This document shows, in pieces, positions 22,134-30,522 of a stretch of 41,281 nt of DNA (the first letter of the stretch is position 1; every line of letters starts with the position of its first letter). Under the pieces are notes generated by a model. It worked only from the letters and a program-made list of their open reading frames with translations, was not told the origin of the DNA and made no database searches. The DNA comes from an uncultured Acetatifactor sp. GTDB taxonomy: Bacteria; Bacillota; Clostridia; Lachnospirales; Lachnospiraceae. The translations under genes were made by a program, and so were the position numbers. The stretch spans positions 1-41,281 of the forward strand of contig CAJUNZ010000015.1 in assembly GCA_910587755.1 (NCBI GenBank). The letters run 5' to 3'.

Positions 22134-23756
22134 ATGGGGCGTGAATACATAGAGAAAAGATATAACATAATAGGACTGACGTCTATTGAAACCTTTTCCA
22201 GTATCAAAGGCGGCATGAACGGGAACTGCAAGGATGTGTATTTTCTCAGGGTTTCAGGGGCCAATGGGACATTTGCGGAAGATGTGGCTTCCATGGATGC
22301 GGTTCAGACGGCAAGAATGCGGTCAGGACAGGGAATCTATAACAGAGTGGGAGCGTTCCCCAGGAACATTGACGGGGACAGGGCCGCCTGCTGTATGGAG
22401 TGCTATCAGAAATGGCTGGACACAGGCAGGGAGGTGCTTTATACCCCCCGGTGTGGGGAATCGGCAGGGGTGGGAGAACTGCTCAGCGCTGCCTGTAAAA
22501 AGGTTTTGACGATATACCGGTCCTGCAGTCCTGGTCTGAACGATTGTATGGAGAAAAATTTCGTGGTTAAGCTGCTGTTCTGGCTGGACGAGCTGGCTTT
22601 TGGATACCTGAGAGGGTGGGACCCCAGATGTTCCATGAAATTTGTGGCCCAGGGGGTTGTAAAGCAGCAGGAGTATTTCTTCTGTTACTTTCTGACGCTG
22701 CTTGGGGTTGACGTGCTGTTGCTGCAGAATGAGGTGGATATTGAGGAGAAACTGGACGCTCTGCAGCTGTCAAGGCAGGTGGTTCTGGGGGAGAAAAAGG
22801 CTGTGGCACTGGAAAACTATGACAGCCTGAAACAGGCTTCCGGGGCGACTCTTTCGGGAATGGGAAAAGCGAATTCCGGCAGGGTGTCCCAGGGAATGGG
22901 AAAGGCAGATGCGGGGGCGCCGTCCCGGGGAATGGGGCAGGCGGATTCTGGAAGGGAGTCCCAGGAAAGCGCACAGGCGCACAGGGGATGCGCCATGCCC
23001 CGGGTGGTTCTGCCCCCGCGCAGACAGAAGGCATCCATAGGTGGGGTGGACTTGGGAGATAACCCAAAGGCGGATTATCTCCCGGGAGAAAACCAAAAGG
23101 CAGGCTGTGTCCCGGTGGGAAGTCCGGCAATGGGTTCCGGAAGGGTTCCCGGCAGGACAGCGCCGCCGGGGAAGAGGGATTTACGGGAGCTGAATTTTGA
23201 GGAACTGGCGCTGCGGGCCTCTTCGGTGGTGATGATTGCCATCCACGACAGGAGGGGCGAGGTCATAGGAAGCGGTTCAGGGATTATGATTGGAAGGCAG
23301 GGGTATATTCTTACCAACGATCATGTGGCCAGGGGCGGAAACTATTATTCCGTGAGAATTGAGAACGATGAGAACATGTACAGGACGGATGAGATCATCA
23401 AGTATAATTCCCTTCTGGATCTGGCGGTGATCCGTATTGACCGGACGCTTCAGCCCCTGCCGGTGTACCGGGGCAGAAATCCTCTGGTCAGGGGTCAGAA
23501 AGTGGTGGCCATCGGAAGCCCTCTTGGGCTGTTCAACTCTGTTTCCGACGGCATTATCTCAGGGTTTCGGAGAGTGAAAGACGTGGACATGATTCAGTTT
23601 ACAGCCCCCACATCCCATGGAAGTTCCGGGGGAGCCGTGCTGAACATGTACGGGGAAGTGATCGGGGTCAGCACCGCCGGAATTGATGAGGGGCAGAATA
23701 TTAACCTGGCCGTGGGATATGAATTTATCAACACCTTTATCCAGGGGTTTCAGTGA
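22134..23756 (+). CDS. YceG-like domain fused to trypsin-like serine protease
   Basis: This 540-residue protein has three parts. Residues 1-210 contain a module (about 140-200: FVVKLLFWLDELAFGYL ... FLTLLGVDVLLLQ) similar to repeats in the YceG-family protein two genes downstream. Residues 215-355 are a Gly/Ser/Ala-rich linker with three 12-residue repeats. Residues 365-540 are a DegP/trypsin-fold protease with complete triad His397 (TNDHV), Asp429 (LLDLAV) and Ser498 (SHGSSGGAV). There is no signal peptide, so it should act in the cytosol, and there is no PDZ domain. It is the first gene of the operon, after an extended -10 promoter. It may be a stress protease that cleaves or activates a Ter component; the target is inference. 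Confidence 0.82.
   Translation: MGREYIEKRYNIIGLTSIETFSSIKGGMNGNCKDVYFLRVSGANGTFAEDVASMDAVQTARMRSGQGIYNRVGAFPRNIDGDRAACCMECYQKWLDTGREVLYTPRCGESAGVGELLSAACKKVLTIYRSCSPGLNDCMEKNFVVKLLFWLDELAFGYLRGWDPRCSMKFVAQGVVKQQEYFFCYFLTLLGVDVLLLQNEVDIEEKLDALQLSRQVVLGEKKAVALENYDSLKQASGATLSGMGKANSGRVSQGMGKADAGAPSRGMGQADSGRESQESAQAHRGCAMPRVVLPPRRQKASIGGVDLGDNPKADYLPGENQKAGCVPVGSPAMGSGRVPGRTAPPGKRDLRELNFEELALRASSVVMIAIHDRRGEVIGSGSGIMIGRQGYILTNDHVARGGNYYSVRIENDENMYRTDEIIKYNSLLDLAVIRIDRTLQPLPVYRGRNPLVRGQKVVAIGSPLGLFNSVSDGIISGFRRVKDVDMIQFTAPTSHGSSGGAVLNMYGEVIGVSTAGIDEGQNINLAVGYEFINTFIQGFQ
22857..22964 (+). repeat. three 36-bp coding repeats in the protease linker
   Basis: Units at 22857, 22893 and 22929 encode GMGKANSGRVSQ, GMGKADAGAPSR and GMGQADSGRESQ. 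They are imperfect tandem repeats within a disordered linker and could vary in number between strains. Confidence 0.7.
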
Positions 23757-23835
23757 ATACGGCCCCGTGAAACAAGCCCAATCAGCTGTTTTCCGGCCGC
23801 ATCTATAGAGAAGAACAACGAAAGTGGAGAGAAGA

Positions 23836-24420
23836 ATGAAAGATAAAAAATTGAAAGTATCCTTTAACTCGCCTGTGGTGTTGACATTTACCATCCTCTG
23901 TGCCCTGACCCTTTTTCTGGACTGGGTCACTAAGGGATATGTCAACACCCATATCTGCAGTGTATACCGCTCCTCCTGGGGCAGCCCCTTTACCTATGTA
24001 AGGCTCTTTGGGCATATTGTGGGACACAGCAGCCTGGAACATTTTATGGGGAATATCATGCTGATTCTGGTGGTGGGGCCCATGCTGGAGGAAAAGTACG
24101 GCTCTTCCAATTTGATTTTCGTGATCCTGTCAACGGCTCTTGCCACAGGGGTGGCCCATCTGATACTTGTGCCAGGGTATGCGCTCCTTGGGGCCAGCGG
24201 TGTGGTTTTTGCCTTTATCATGCTCTCCTCCTTTACCTGCATTAAGGAGAAAGAGATACCCCTGACCTTTATTCTGGTGGCGGTGCTGTATATCGGGAGC
24301 GAGGTTTATCAGGGACTTTTTGTGGAGAGCAATATCTCCAATCTTTCCCATATCCTGGGAGGCCTTGTGGGGTCCGGACTGGGGTTTGTGATGCACAGGA
24401 ACAAGATGAACCGCTATTGA
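23836..24420 (+). CDS. rhomboid-family intramembrane serine protease
   Basis: This 194-residue polytopic membrane protein has about six hydrophobic segments. Seen: EHFMGNIM (70s), the rhomboid Asn/His helix; the catalytic Ser121 in LLGASGVVFAF (GxSG); and the partner His172 in SHILGGLVGSGLGF. Both catalytic residues are present, so activity is expected. Rhomboids cleave membrane proteins near or within the bilayer. ATG 23836 follows GGAGAG; the GTG at 23824 is less likely. It is between the YceG-protease and YceG genes, with gaps of 79 and 14 bases, and is clearly part of the operon. I do not recall rhomboids as regular members of Ter loci. Confidence 0.9.
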   Translation: MKDKKLKVSFNSPVVLTFTILCALTLFLDWVTKGYVNTHICSVYRSSWGSPFTYVRLFGHIVGHSSLEHFMGNIMLILVVGPMLEEKYGSSNLIFVILSTALATGVAHLILVPGYALLGASGVVFAFIMLSSFTCIKEKEIPLTFILVAVLYIGSEVYQGLFVESNISNLSHILGGLVGSGLGFVMHRNKMNRY

Positions 24421-24434
24421 GGAACTGAAATCAT

Positions 24435-26717
24435 ATGTTTGAAAACAGAGCAGTCAGCAGCCTGGACGACTTTTTTCTTGAATATGGAAAACGCCGGGAA
24501 CAGGGCATATACTTTTACAGGATTAACGGGTATAATGATCTTATCAGAGAGTTCCTTCTGCGCTACTATGAGGAGGCCAGAAGGACAGGTGTGGTGATAG
24601 AGGGCAAGATACCCAATCCGGATGAGAAGAATCTGGCATACTATGAGGAAATTATGGGAATGCAGTTTCAGCTGGGAATGGGATTTCTGCTCTCCAGCCT
24701 GCAGAAATGGCTTCCCAGGATGAACAGTTACCAGAGGCAGAATGTGGCCGAATCTCTGTACGATACCCTGGAGGGCATGCGCAGGGAGGGCAAAAATGAC
24801 AATATGCTGCGGAACGCCTTTATCAAATTTATGTGCTGGCTCTATTACAAATTTGAGAGGGTGGTGAACCAGCTGGGGGAGAACCGGATCCCCAAGATAC
24901 TCTACGAGGGGAATATCAGCAATTATGAGCTGAAGCTGCTGTGCATACTGGCAGGGGCAGGGTGCGACATTGTGCTGCTCCAGTACCAGGGGGATAAAAG
25001 TTATGCGGCGCTGGATAGGGATTCCCGATTTTCAAGGAAGCTGGAGCTGCCTGGCATGGGAGATTTTCCCCGGGAATTCTGTATCAGGGCCCTGAGGAAA
25101 GAGCAGGAAGAGCGGGTGGAGAGGGAGAGGCTCTACGGCCCCCTGCCCAGAGTGAATGCCTGTACCAACGCCTGGATCTCAGGAAAGGGCCTTGTGGACG
25201 TGCTGAAGCCCTTCCCGTCCAGGGGGCAGGACCCGGGATTTTATTACAATTGCTTTCTGCGCATGGAGGGCGTGGAGGACAAGCTTACCTATATGAACGA
25301 TCTGTACCGTTTTCAGCTGGAGATGGCCGGGGCGGGCAGGAACATGGTGATTGTGGAATCGGAGCTGAAGCCTCCGGCCAATGAGGAGATCGGCGCCATC
25401 AAAAGGCGGCAGTACAGAGAGGTAAAGCAGCTGGCGGGGGATCTGGTTTCCAATATTGTCTGCGCGGGGGGAAATGCCTCCGGCGGGGAGCTCCAGAGAA
25501 TTCTGCGGAAAGCCTTTATGGATGTGGTACTGGAGGAGGCGGAAACGGAGGGGGAGAACCTGAACCGTCTTACCAACAGAACCATTTATCTCCTGTGCTG
25601 GCTGAAACGATTTCAGGACGCGCTGTTTAAAAAATGGGAGTTTCCACAGGTGGGATGTTTTGTGTACCTGGGCGGGTGCAGAAATGAGACAGAGGCTTTT
25701 TTCCTCCGGTTTCTCAGCAGACTTCCCGTGGATGTGGTGATACTGGCGCCGGATCTGAACAGAAAATGCTGTCTTGAGGCGGCCAATCTGTACCAGATGC
25801 ATTTCAGGGATTCCCTGCAGGCTGACAGGTTCCCCAGACAGAGCGCAGATCTGCGGCTGTCCACCGCCGCCTACCATGCGGAGCGGGAACTGGATACCAT
25901 AATGTACCAGGACAGCGGCATGTACCGGAACCAACAATATCAGAAAGGGGTTTCCGCCACCCTGCAGTCCATCTACGAGGAGATTGCCATTCTATGGGAT
26001 CAGGAGCTGAAATACCGGCCCAACTTCAACGTGACCGACGCGGTAGTGACCATGCCTGTGATTTTTGCAAAAGTTTCCGGGGTAAAAGGGGGGCTTGTGG
26101 AATCTTACTGGGCTGAGATAAAAAAGCTGATTACGCCGGACACCCTGGTGATCCGGGGAGCGCCTTACCTGCGGCCTCAGGATCCCAACCCGGTCAGGGC
26201 TTATGCCGCAGGATTTATTAAAAACGGAAAGCTGCAGAGGGGGAAGATAAAAGCACATTCCTGCTACACATACGGTGTGCTGCGGGAGGAGGTCCAGGAG
26301 CATATTCTGGACAAGCTTCAGCTTCTTCTGGATCGGAAACTGGTGAAGGGAATCTATGAGAACGGCACCGAGTACACGGCCGTGGCGCTGGTGCTGAACC
26401 TGAAAAAAGAGATTCTGCGGATGCTGCAGAAGTTTGACTTTACCAGAAAAAATCCCAAGGTTATATACATCCATACTTCGGATGCGGCCATATCCCTGGA
26501 GGACAGTATTCTGGCGGCTTTTCTGAATCTGGCCGGTTTTGATTTTGTCTTCTATGTACCCACAGGATACCAGTGTGTGGAACCATATCTGAACAGCAGG
26601 AATATGGAGGAGCACCAGATCGGGGAATATGTCTATGATCTGAGAGTTCCCGATTTTGACACCATATCAACAAAACCGCGCCGTTCCTGGCGTGAGATAT
26701 TTAAGAGAGGAGACTAA
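24435..26717 (+). CDS. YceG-family protein (Ter/Tel cluster)
   Basis: This 760-residue soluble protein resembles B. subtilis YceG, encoded beside yceH (TelA) in the yce stress operon. It has no signal peptide and no recognised catalytic motif. By eye it holds three related modules, at about 124-187, 377-440 and 650-711. Each has a hydrophobic W/L helix, a strand of the form P-K-I-L-Y-E-G or P-K-V-I-Y-I-H, an E-rich helix with L-LA, and a strand D-x-V-x-L/Y. The third ends in FDFVFYVPTG. The same module occurs once in the upstream protease fusion. It lies 3 bases before telA, which indicates tight coupling. The function is unknown; it may be a scaffold or nucleotide-binding protein acting with TelA. 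Confidence 0.82.
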   Translation: MFENRAVSSLDDFFLEYGKRREQGIYFYRINGYNDLIREFLLRYYEEARRTGVVIEGKIPNPDEKNLAYYEEIMGMQFQLGMGFLLSSLQKWLPRMNSYQRQNVAESLYDTLEGMRREGKNDNMLRNAFIKFMCWLYYKFERVVNQLGENRIPKILYEGNISNYELKLLCILAGAGCDIVLLQYQGDKSYAALDRDSRFSRKLELPGMGDFPREFCIRALRKEQEERVERERLYGPLPRVNACTNAWISGKGLVDVLKPFPSRGQDPGFYYNCFLRMEGVEDKLTYMNDLYRFQLEMAGAGRNMVIVESELKPPANEEIGAIKRRQYREVKQLAGDLVSNIVCAGGNASGGELQRILRKAFMDVVLEEAETEGENLNRLTNRTIYLLCWLKRFQDALFKKWEFPQVGCFVYLGGCRNETEAFFLRFLSRLPVDVVILAPDLNRKCCLEAANLYQMHFRDSLQADRFPRQSADLRLSTAAYHAERELDTIMYQDSGMYRNQQYQKGVSATLQSIYEEIAILWDQELKYRPNFNVTDAVVTMPVIFAKVSGVKGGLVESYWAEIKKLITPDTLVIRGAPYLRPQDPNPVRAYAAGFIKNGKLQRGKIKAHSCYTYGVLREEVQEHILDKLQLLLDRKLVKGIYENGTEYTAVALVLNLKKEILRMLQKFDFTRKNPKVIYIHTSDAAISLEDSILAAFLNLAGFDFVFYVPTGYQCVEPYLNSRNMEEHQIGEYVYDLRVPDFDTISTKPRRSWREIFKRGD

Positions 26718-26720
26718 AGA

Positions 26721-27866
26721 ATGGGATTGGATTTCACGAAGACGGCACAGCCCCCAGAGGTAGTGACCATGCCGGACACAAAGAATGAAATTATGGTGGT
26801 GGAGAACTATGATATAGTGGCGGACAGGCAGGAGATGAACGCCCAGCTGACAAATTCCGCCGAGGTGGATGCCCTGGTGAGCACCATTGAGATTGACAAT
26901 CTGGACACCATTGTAACTTTTGGGGCGGAGGCGGCGGAGGGCATCTCCAGGGCATCGGATGTGGTGCTGAACAGTATGGATATGTCCCAGCTGGACGAGT
27001 CCAGTCAGATGCTCAGCACTCTGGCAAAGATTATGGAGAAATTTGACATCGACGAGATCCGGGAGAACCCCAGCCTGTTCGGCAAGCTCTTTGGCAATCT
27101 CAGGAAGCAGCTGGACAAGATTTTGAACAAATACCACACCATGGGGGAGGAAGTGGACAAGATCTATGTGCAGCTGAAGCAGTATGAGAATGAGATCCGG
27201 CAGTCCAACCGGAAGCTGGATGAACTTTTTGACGCAAATGTGGAATACTATCATCAGCTGGTGAAATATATCCTGGCAGGAGAGCAGGGATGCCGGGAAC
27301 TGGAAGAGTACATTGCCAAAAGGCAGAAGGACATGGAGCTCACAGGGGACAACTCCATACAGTTTGAGCTTCAGAGCCTGCAGCAGGCCCTGATGATGCT
27401 GGAGCAGAGGACCCAGGATCTGCGCACCGCCGAGAGTGTGGCCATGCAGTCCGTGCCCATGATCAAGACCATGGAATTCAGCAATATGAACCTGGTCCGG
27501 AAGATCAACTCAGCATTTATCATCACACTTCCCGTGTTCAAGCAGGCTCTGGCCCAGGCCATTATGCTCAAGCGCCAGAGGATCCAGGCGGAGGCAATGT
27601 CCGCGCTGGATGAGAAGACAAATGAAATGCTGATTAAAAACGCCCGTAATACGGTGGAACAGTCCAAGATGACGGCGAAGCTGGCCTCAGGAAGCTCCAT
27701 CAAGATAGAGACCCTGGAGACCACCTGGAAGACCATTGTAAACGGCATTGACGAGACCCGCCAGATTCAGGACAGGGCCAGGAAGCAGCGGGTGGAGGAC
27801 CAGGCTAGGCTGGAGCGCATCAAGACAGAATTCAACCAGAAATACCATATGCCGGATGCAAAATAG
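26721..27866 (+). CDS. toxic anion resistance protein TelA
   Basis: This 381-residue, largely helical TelA/KlaA-family protein (B. subtilis YceH-like) is recognised from VDALVSTIEIDNLDTIVTFG, long coiled-coil helices (ILNKYHTMGEEVDKIYVQLK; YIAKRQKDMELT), and the conserved SVAMQSVPMIKTMEFSN and TLPVFKQALAQAIMLKRQR blocks. The C-terminal MLIKNARNTVEQSK and LETTWKTIVNGIDETRQIQ helices are also typical. TelA proteins give tellurite resistance and tolerance to cell-envelope stress; they are thought to be peripheral membrane proteins. GAGAGGAGAC precedes the ATG. It follows YceG after 3 bases and precedes four TerD-family genes, the same order as in Bacillus. Confidence 0.93.
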   Translation: MGLDFTKTAQPPEVVTMPDTKNEIMVVENYDIVADRQEMNAQLTNSAEVDALVSTIEIDNLDTIVTFGAEAAEGISRASDVVLNSMDMSQLDESSQMLSTLAKIMEKFDIDEIRENPSLFGKLFGNLRKQLDKILNKYHTMGEEVDKIYVQLKQYENEIRQSNRKLDELFDANVEYYHQLVKYILAGEQGCRELEEYIAKRQKDMELTGDNSIQFELQSLQQALMMLEQRTQDLRTAESVAMQSVPMIKTMEFSNMNLVRKINSAFIITLPVFKQALAQAIMLKRQRIQAEAMSALDEKTNEMLIKNARNTVEQSKMTAKLASGSSIKIETLETTWKTIVNGIDETRQIQDRARKQRVEDQARLERIKTEFNQKYHMPDAK

Positions 27867-27921
27867 CCCCGATAACTTGTGAGAACTGTCAACTTTTTCA
27901 TATATCAAGGAGGACAAAGAT

Positions 27922-28503
27922 ATGCCAATCAATTTATCCAAAGGACAGAAGGTGGACTTGACCAAGGGGAATCCCGGGCTGAAGAAGATCCTGGTGGGGC
28001 TTGGCTGGGATGTGAATTCTTTTGATTCAGGAGCGGACTTTGACCTGGACGCGGCGGCTTTTATGACGGGTGACAACGGCAGGTGCCCCACGGAGAAGGA
28101 ATTTATCTTCTATGGCAACCTGGAGCACGCCAGCGGGGCTCTGAAGCACATGGGGGACAACCTCACTGGATCAGGGGACGGGGATGACGAGCAGATCGAG
28201 GTGGACCTGAGCAAGCTTCCCGCCAACATCTCCAAGGTGGCCTTCACCGTGACCATCTATGACGCGGACATAAGGCGCCAGAATTTCGGACAGGTTTCCA
28301 ATGCGTTTATCCGGATTGTGGACGAGGTAACAGGGCAGGAGCTGATCCGCTATGACCTGGGGGAGGATTTCTCCATAGAGACGGCCATTGTGGTGGGGGA
28401 ACTGTACAAGCACAACGGAGAGTGGAAGTTCAACGCCATCGGCAGCGGTTTCCAGGGCGGTCTGGCGGCACTCTGCGCTCATTATGGCATTGAAGTAGCG
28501 TAA
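27922..28503 (+). CDS. terD: TerD-family protein 1
   Basis: This 193-residue TerD-domain protein has MPINLSKGQKVDLTKGNPGL, LGWDVN, the first Ca2+ ligand strand DFDLDAAAFM, MGDNLTGSGDGDDEQ (the Ca2+-binding GDNLTG-x-GDDE loop), and RYDLGEDFSIETAIVVGELY to WKFNAIGSGFQGGL. The TerD fold is a beta-sandwich that binds two Ca2+ ions. All expected acidic residues are present. AGGAGG lies 9 bases before the ATG. It is the first of four paralogues downstream of telA, probably forming membrane-associated complexes in stress. Confidence 0.96.
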   Translation: MPINLSKGQKVDLTKGNPGLKKILVGLGWDVNSFDSGADFDLDAAAFMTGDNGRCPTEKEFIFYGNLEHASGALKHMGDNLTGSGDGDDEQIEVDLSKLPANISKVAFTVTIYDADIRRQNFGQVSNAFIRIVDEVTGQELIRYDLGEDFSIETAIVVGELYKHNGEWKFNAIGSGFQGGLAALCAHYGIEVA

Positions 28504-28521
28504 AAATCAGAAGTATGTAAA

Positions 28522-28548
28522 CTGCTGGCTGTTTTCCGCAGCCGGCAG
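28522..28548 (+). other. hairpin between terD genes 1 and 2
   Basis: CTGCTGGCTG and CAGCCGGCAG form a 10-bp stem (one G-T pair) with a 7-base loop. It has no T tract and probably affects relative mRNA levels within the operon. Confidence 0.4.
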
Positions 28549-28576
28549 CAGAATTTCAGACAGGAGAAATGAGATT

Positions 28577-29161
28577 ATGTCAGTTTCTTTAAAAAAGGGT
28601 CAGAAGGTAAGTTTGACAAAAGGAAATCCCGGGCTGAGCAAAGTGACCGTGGGGCTTGGGTGGGATGTGAACCAATTTGACACAGGGGGAGATTTTGATC
28701 TGGACGCAGCGGCGTTTCTGCTTACGGACAGCGGCAAGGTGTCAGGGCAGAATGATTTTGTATTTTACGGCAACCTGGAACATCCCTCCGGCAGCGTGAA
28801 GCACATGGGGGACAACCTCACCGGCGCAGGAGAGGGGGATGACGAGCAGATCAGCGTTGACCTGTCCCTGGTGCCTGCCAACATCACCAGGATCGCTTTC
28901 ACCGTGACCATCTACGAGCCTGAGCAGAGACGTCAGAACTTCGGTCAGGTGAACAACGCTTTTATCCGCATCTACAATGAGGTCAACGGAGAGGAACTTC
29001 TGCGCTATGACCTGGGAGAAGACTTTTCCATTGAGACGGCTGCGGTCTTCGGCGAGCTGTATAAAAACGGCGGCGAGTGGAAATTTAATGCCATCGGAAG
29101 CGGCTACCAGGGGGGCCTGGCGGCACTCTGCGCCAACTTCGGCATCAACGTAGACGATTAG
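28577..29161 (+). CDS. terD: TerD-family protein 2
   Basis: This 194-residue protein is a close paralogue of the preceding TerD: MSVSLKKGQKVSLTKGNPGL, DFDLDAAAFLL, MGDNLTGAGEGDDEQ, RYDLGEDFSIETAAVFGELY. The complete Ca2+ motifs suggest a functional Ca2+-binding TerD. The ribosome site CAGGAGAAATGAG precedes the ATG. It arose with its neighbour by tandem duplication; near-identical segments occur at protein level, but the DNA differs at many third positions, so the duplication is old. Confidence 0.96.
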   Translation: MSVSLKKGQKVSLTKGNPGLSKVTVGLGWDVNQFDTGGDFDLDAAAFLLTDSGKVSGQNDFVFYGNLEHPSGSVKHMGDNLTGAGEGDDEQISVDLSLVPANITRIAFTVTIYEPEQRRQNFGQVNNAFIRIYNEVNGEELLRYDLGEDFSIETAAVFGELYKNGGEWKFNAIGSGYQGGLAALCANFGINVDD

Positions 29162-29204
29162 AGAAACAGTCTGGGCACTGGAATAAAAATAGGAGGCAGC
29201 ATTT

Positions 29205-29804
29205 ATGGCAATCAGTCTGCAAAAGGGACAAAAAGTAAGCCTTAAAAAGGAATCCTCCCGGAGCTTGGGGGAGATACTTGTGAATTTGAACTGGAATGCC
29301 GGAAAAAAAGGCTTTCTGGCAGGACTTCTGGGCGGAGGCGGCGGGATCGATTTGGATCTGGGATGCCTGTTTGAGCTGAAGGACGGCAGAAAAGGGGCGG
29401 TGCAGGCCCTTGGGAATTCTTTCGGTTCCCTGCAGTACCCTCCCTACATTGCTCTGGACGGGGATGACAGAACCGGCGCTGCGGCTGCAGGAGAGAATCT
29501 GCGCATCAACGGGGATCATATCAAGGAACTGAAAAGAATTCTTGTGTACACCTTCATTTACGAAGGGATCGCCAACTGGAAGCAGGCCGACGCCGTGGTG
29601 ACAATCAAATATCCCGGCGCGGAGGACATTATCGTGCGCATGGACGAGTTTAATTCCTCAGACGGCATGTGCGGCCTGGTGCTGTTTGAGAACAGCAATG
29701 ATGAAACTTTCAGCGTGGAGAAGCTTATCCGCTTCTTCCCGGGACACATGGAGCTGGATCGGGCTTTTGGATGGGGCATGAACTGGAAACCAGGACGGAA
29801 GTAA
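29205..29804 (+). CDS. divergent TerD-family protein 3 (TerA/YceE-like)
   Basis: This 199-residue member of the TerD superfamily has changed metal loops. It keeps the N-terminus (MAISLQKGQKVSLKKES) and LNWN, followed by an insert FLAGLLGGGGG before GIDLDLGCLFEL. The GDNLTG-x-GDDE loop is replaced by LDGDDRTGAAAAGENL, and the C-terminal half (ILVYTFIYEGIANWKQADA, FFPGHMELDRAFGWGMNW) differs from paralogues 1 and 2. This variant resembles the third TerD-like gene of Bacillus-type yce operons. Ca2+ binding may be altered rather than lost. AGGAGG lies well placed before the ATG. Confidence 0.88.
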   Translation: MAISLQKGQKVSLKKESSRSLGEILVNLNWNAGKKGFLAGLLGGGGGIDLDLGCLFELKDGRKGAVQALGNSFGSLQYPPYIALDGDDRTGAAAAGENLRINGDHIKELKRILVYTFIYEGIANWKQADAVVTIKYPGAEDIIVRMDEFNSSDGMCGLVLFENSNDETFSVEKLIRFFPGHMELDRAFGWGMNWKPGRK

Positions 29805-29831
29805 TTCCAAAGGCACACAGGGAGGTATAAT

Positions 29832-30419
29832 ATGTCAGTTAGTCTGCAGAAAGGACAGAAAGTCAGTCTGTCAAAGGACAATGCTGGGCTCTCCAAAGTG
29901 ATTGTGGGCCTGGGATGGGACGAGGTCAAGAGAAAGACGGGGTTTTTTGCCCCCAGGCCCCAGCCCATAGACTGTGACGCGTCGGCGCTGGCGCTGGTGA
30001 ACGGAAAACTGATCCGCAAAGAGGACGTGGTATTCTTCGGCAATCTGCGCCATCCCACAGGAACCATTGAGCATATGGGGGACAACCTGACCGGAGCCGG
30101 AGAGGGAGATGACGAGCAAATCGTGGTGGACCTGGCCAGGATTCCGGCTGAATATGACAAGGTGGTCCTGGTGGTGAACATTTATCAGGCGGTGCAGAGA
30201 AAACAGCACTTTGGGCTGATCGAGAATGCCTTTATCCGCCTGGTGAATGGGGCCACTCAGACGGAAATGTGCAGGTACAGCCTTACCGACAATTACACCG
30301 GAATGACATCCATGATATTCGGCGAGATCTACCGCCGGAACGGGGAGTGGAAGTTCAACGCCATCGGCCAGGGCACCACTGACCCGGGTCTGGGTGAGCT
30401 GATCGGGAGATATATGTGA
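29832..30419 (+). CDS. TerD-family protein 4, altered first metal strand
   Basis: This 195-residue TerD-domain protein (MSVSLQKGQKVSLSKDNAGL) retains the MGDNLTGAGEGDDEQ Ca2+ loop and WKFNAIGQGTTD. The usual DFDLDASAF strand is replaced by an insert (KRKTGFFAPRPQPIDCDASALAL), leaving the pattern IDCDASAL. The C-terminal part (IYQAVQRKQHFGLIENAFI; MCRYSLTDNYTGMTSMIFGE) diverges from copies 1 and 2. One of the two Ca2+ sites may be modified. It is the last terD gene, 103 bases before the Ca2+ ATPase; a small hairpin (GATTCTG 30422-30428, CAGAATC 30441-30447) follows it. Confidence 0.9.
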   Translation: MSVSLQKGQKVSLSKDNAGLSKVIVGLGWDEVKRKTGFFAPRPQPIDCDASALALVNGKLIRKEDVVFFGNLRHPTGTIEHMGDNLTGAGEGDDEQIVVDLARIPAEYDKVVLVVNIYQAVQRKQHFGLIENAFIRLVNGATQTEMCRYSLTDNYTGMTSMIFGEIYRRNGEWKFNAIGQGTTDPGLGELIGRYM

Positions 30420-30522
30420 CAGATTCTGGGGATGTCTTTGCAGAATCAATTACAAAAGACAGGTTTAGGCTGAGTTCCGCTTCAAGCGGGCATGTCCGCA
30501 GGGGCGGGCAGGGAGGAAAAAG

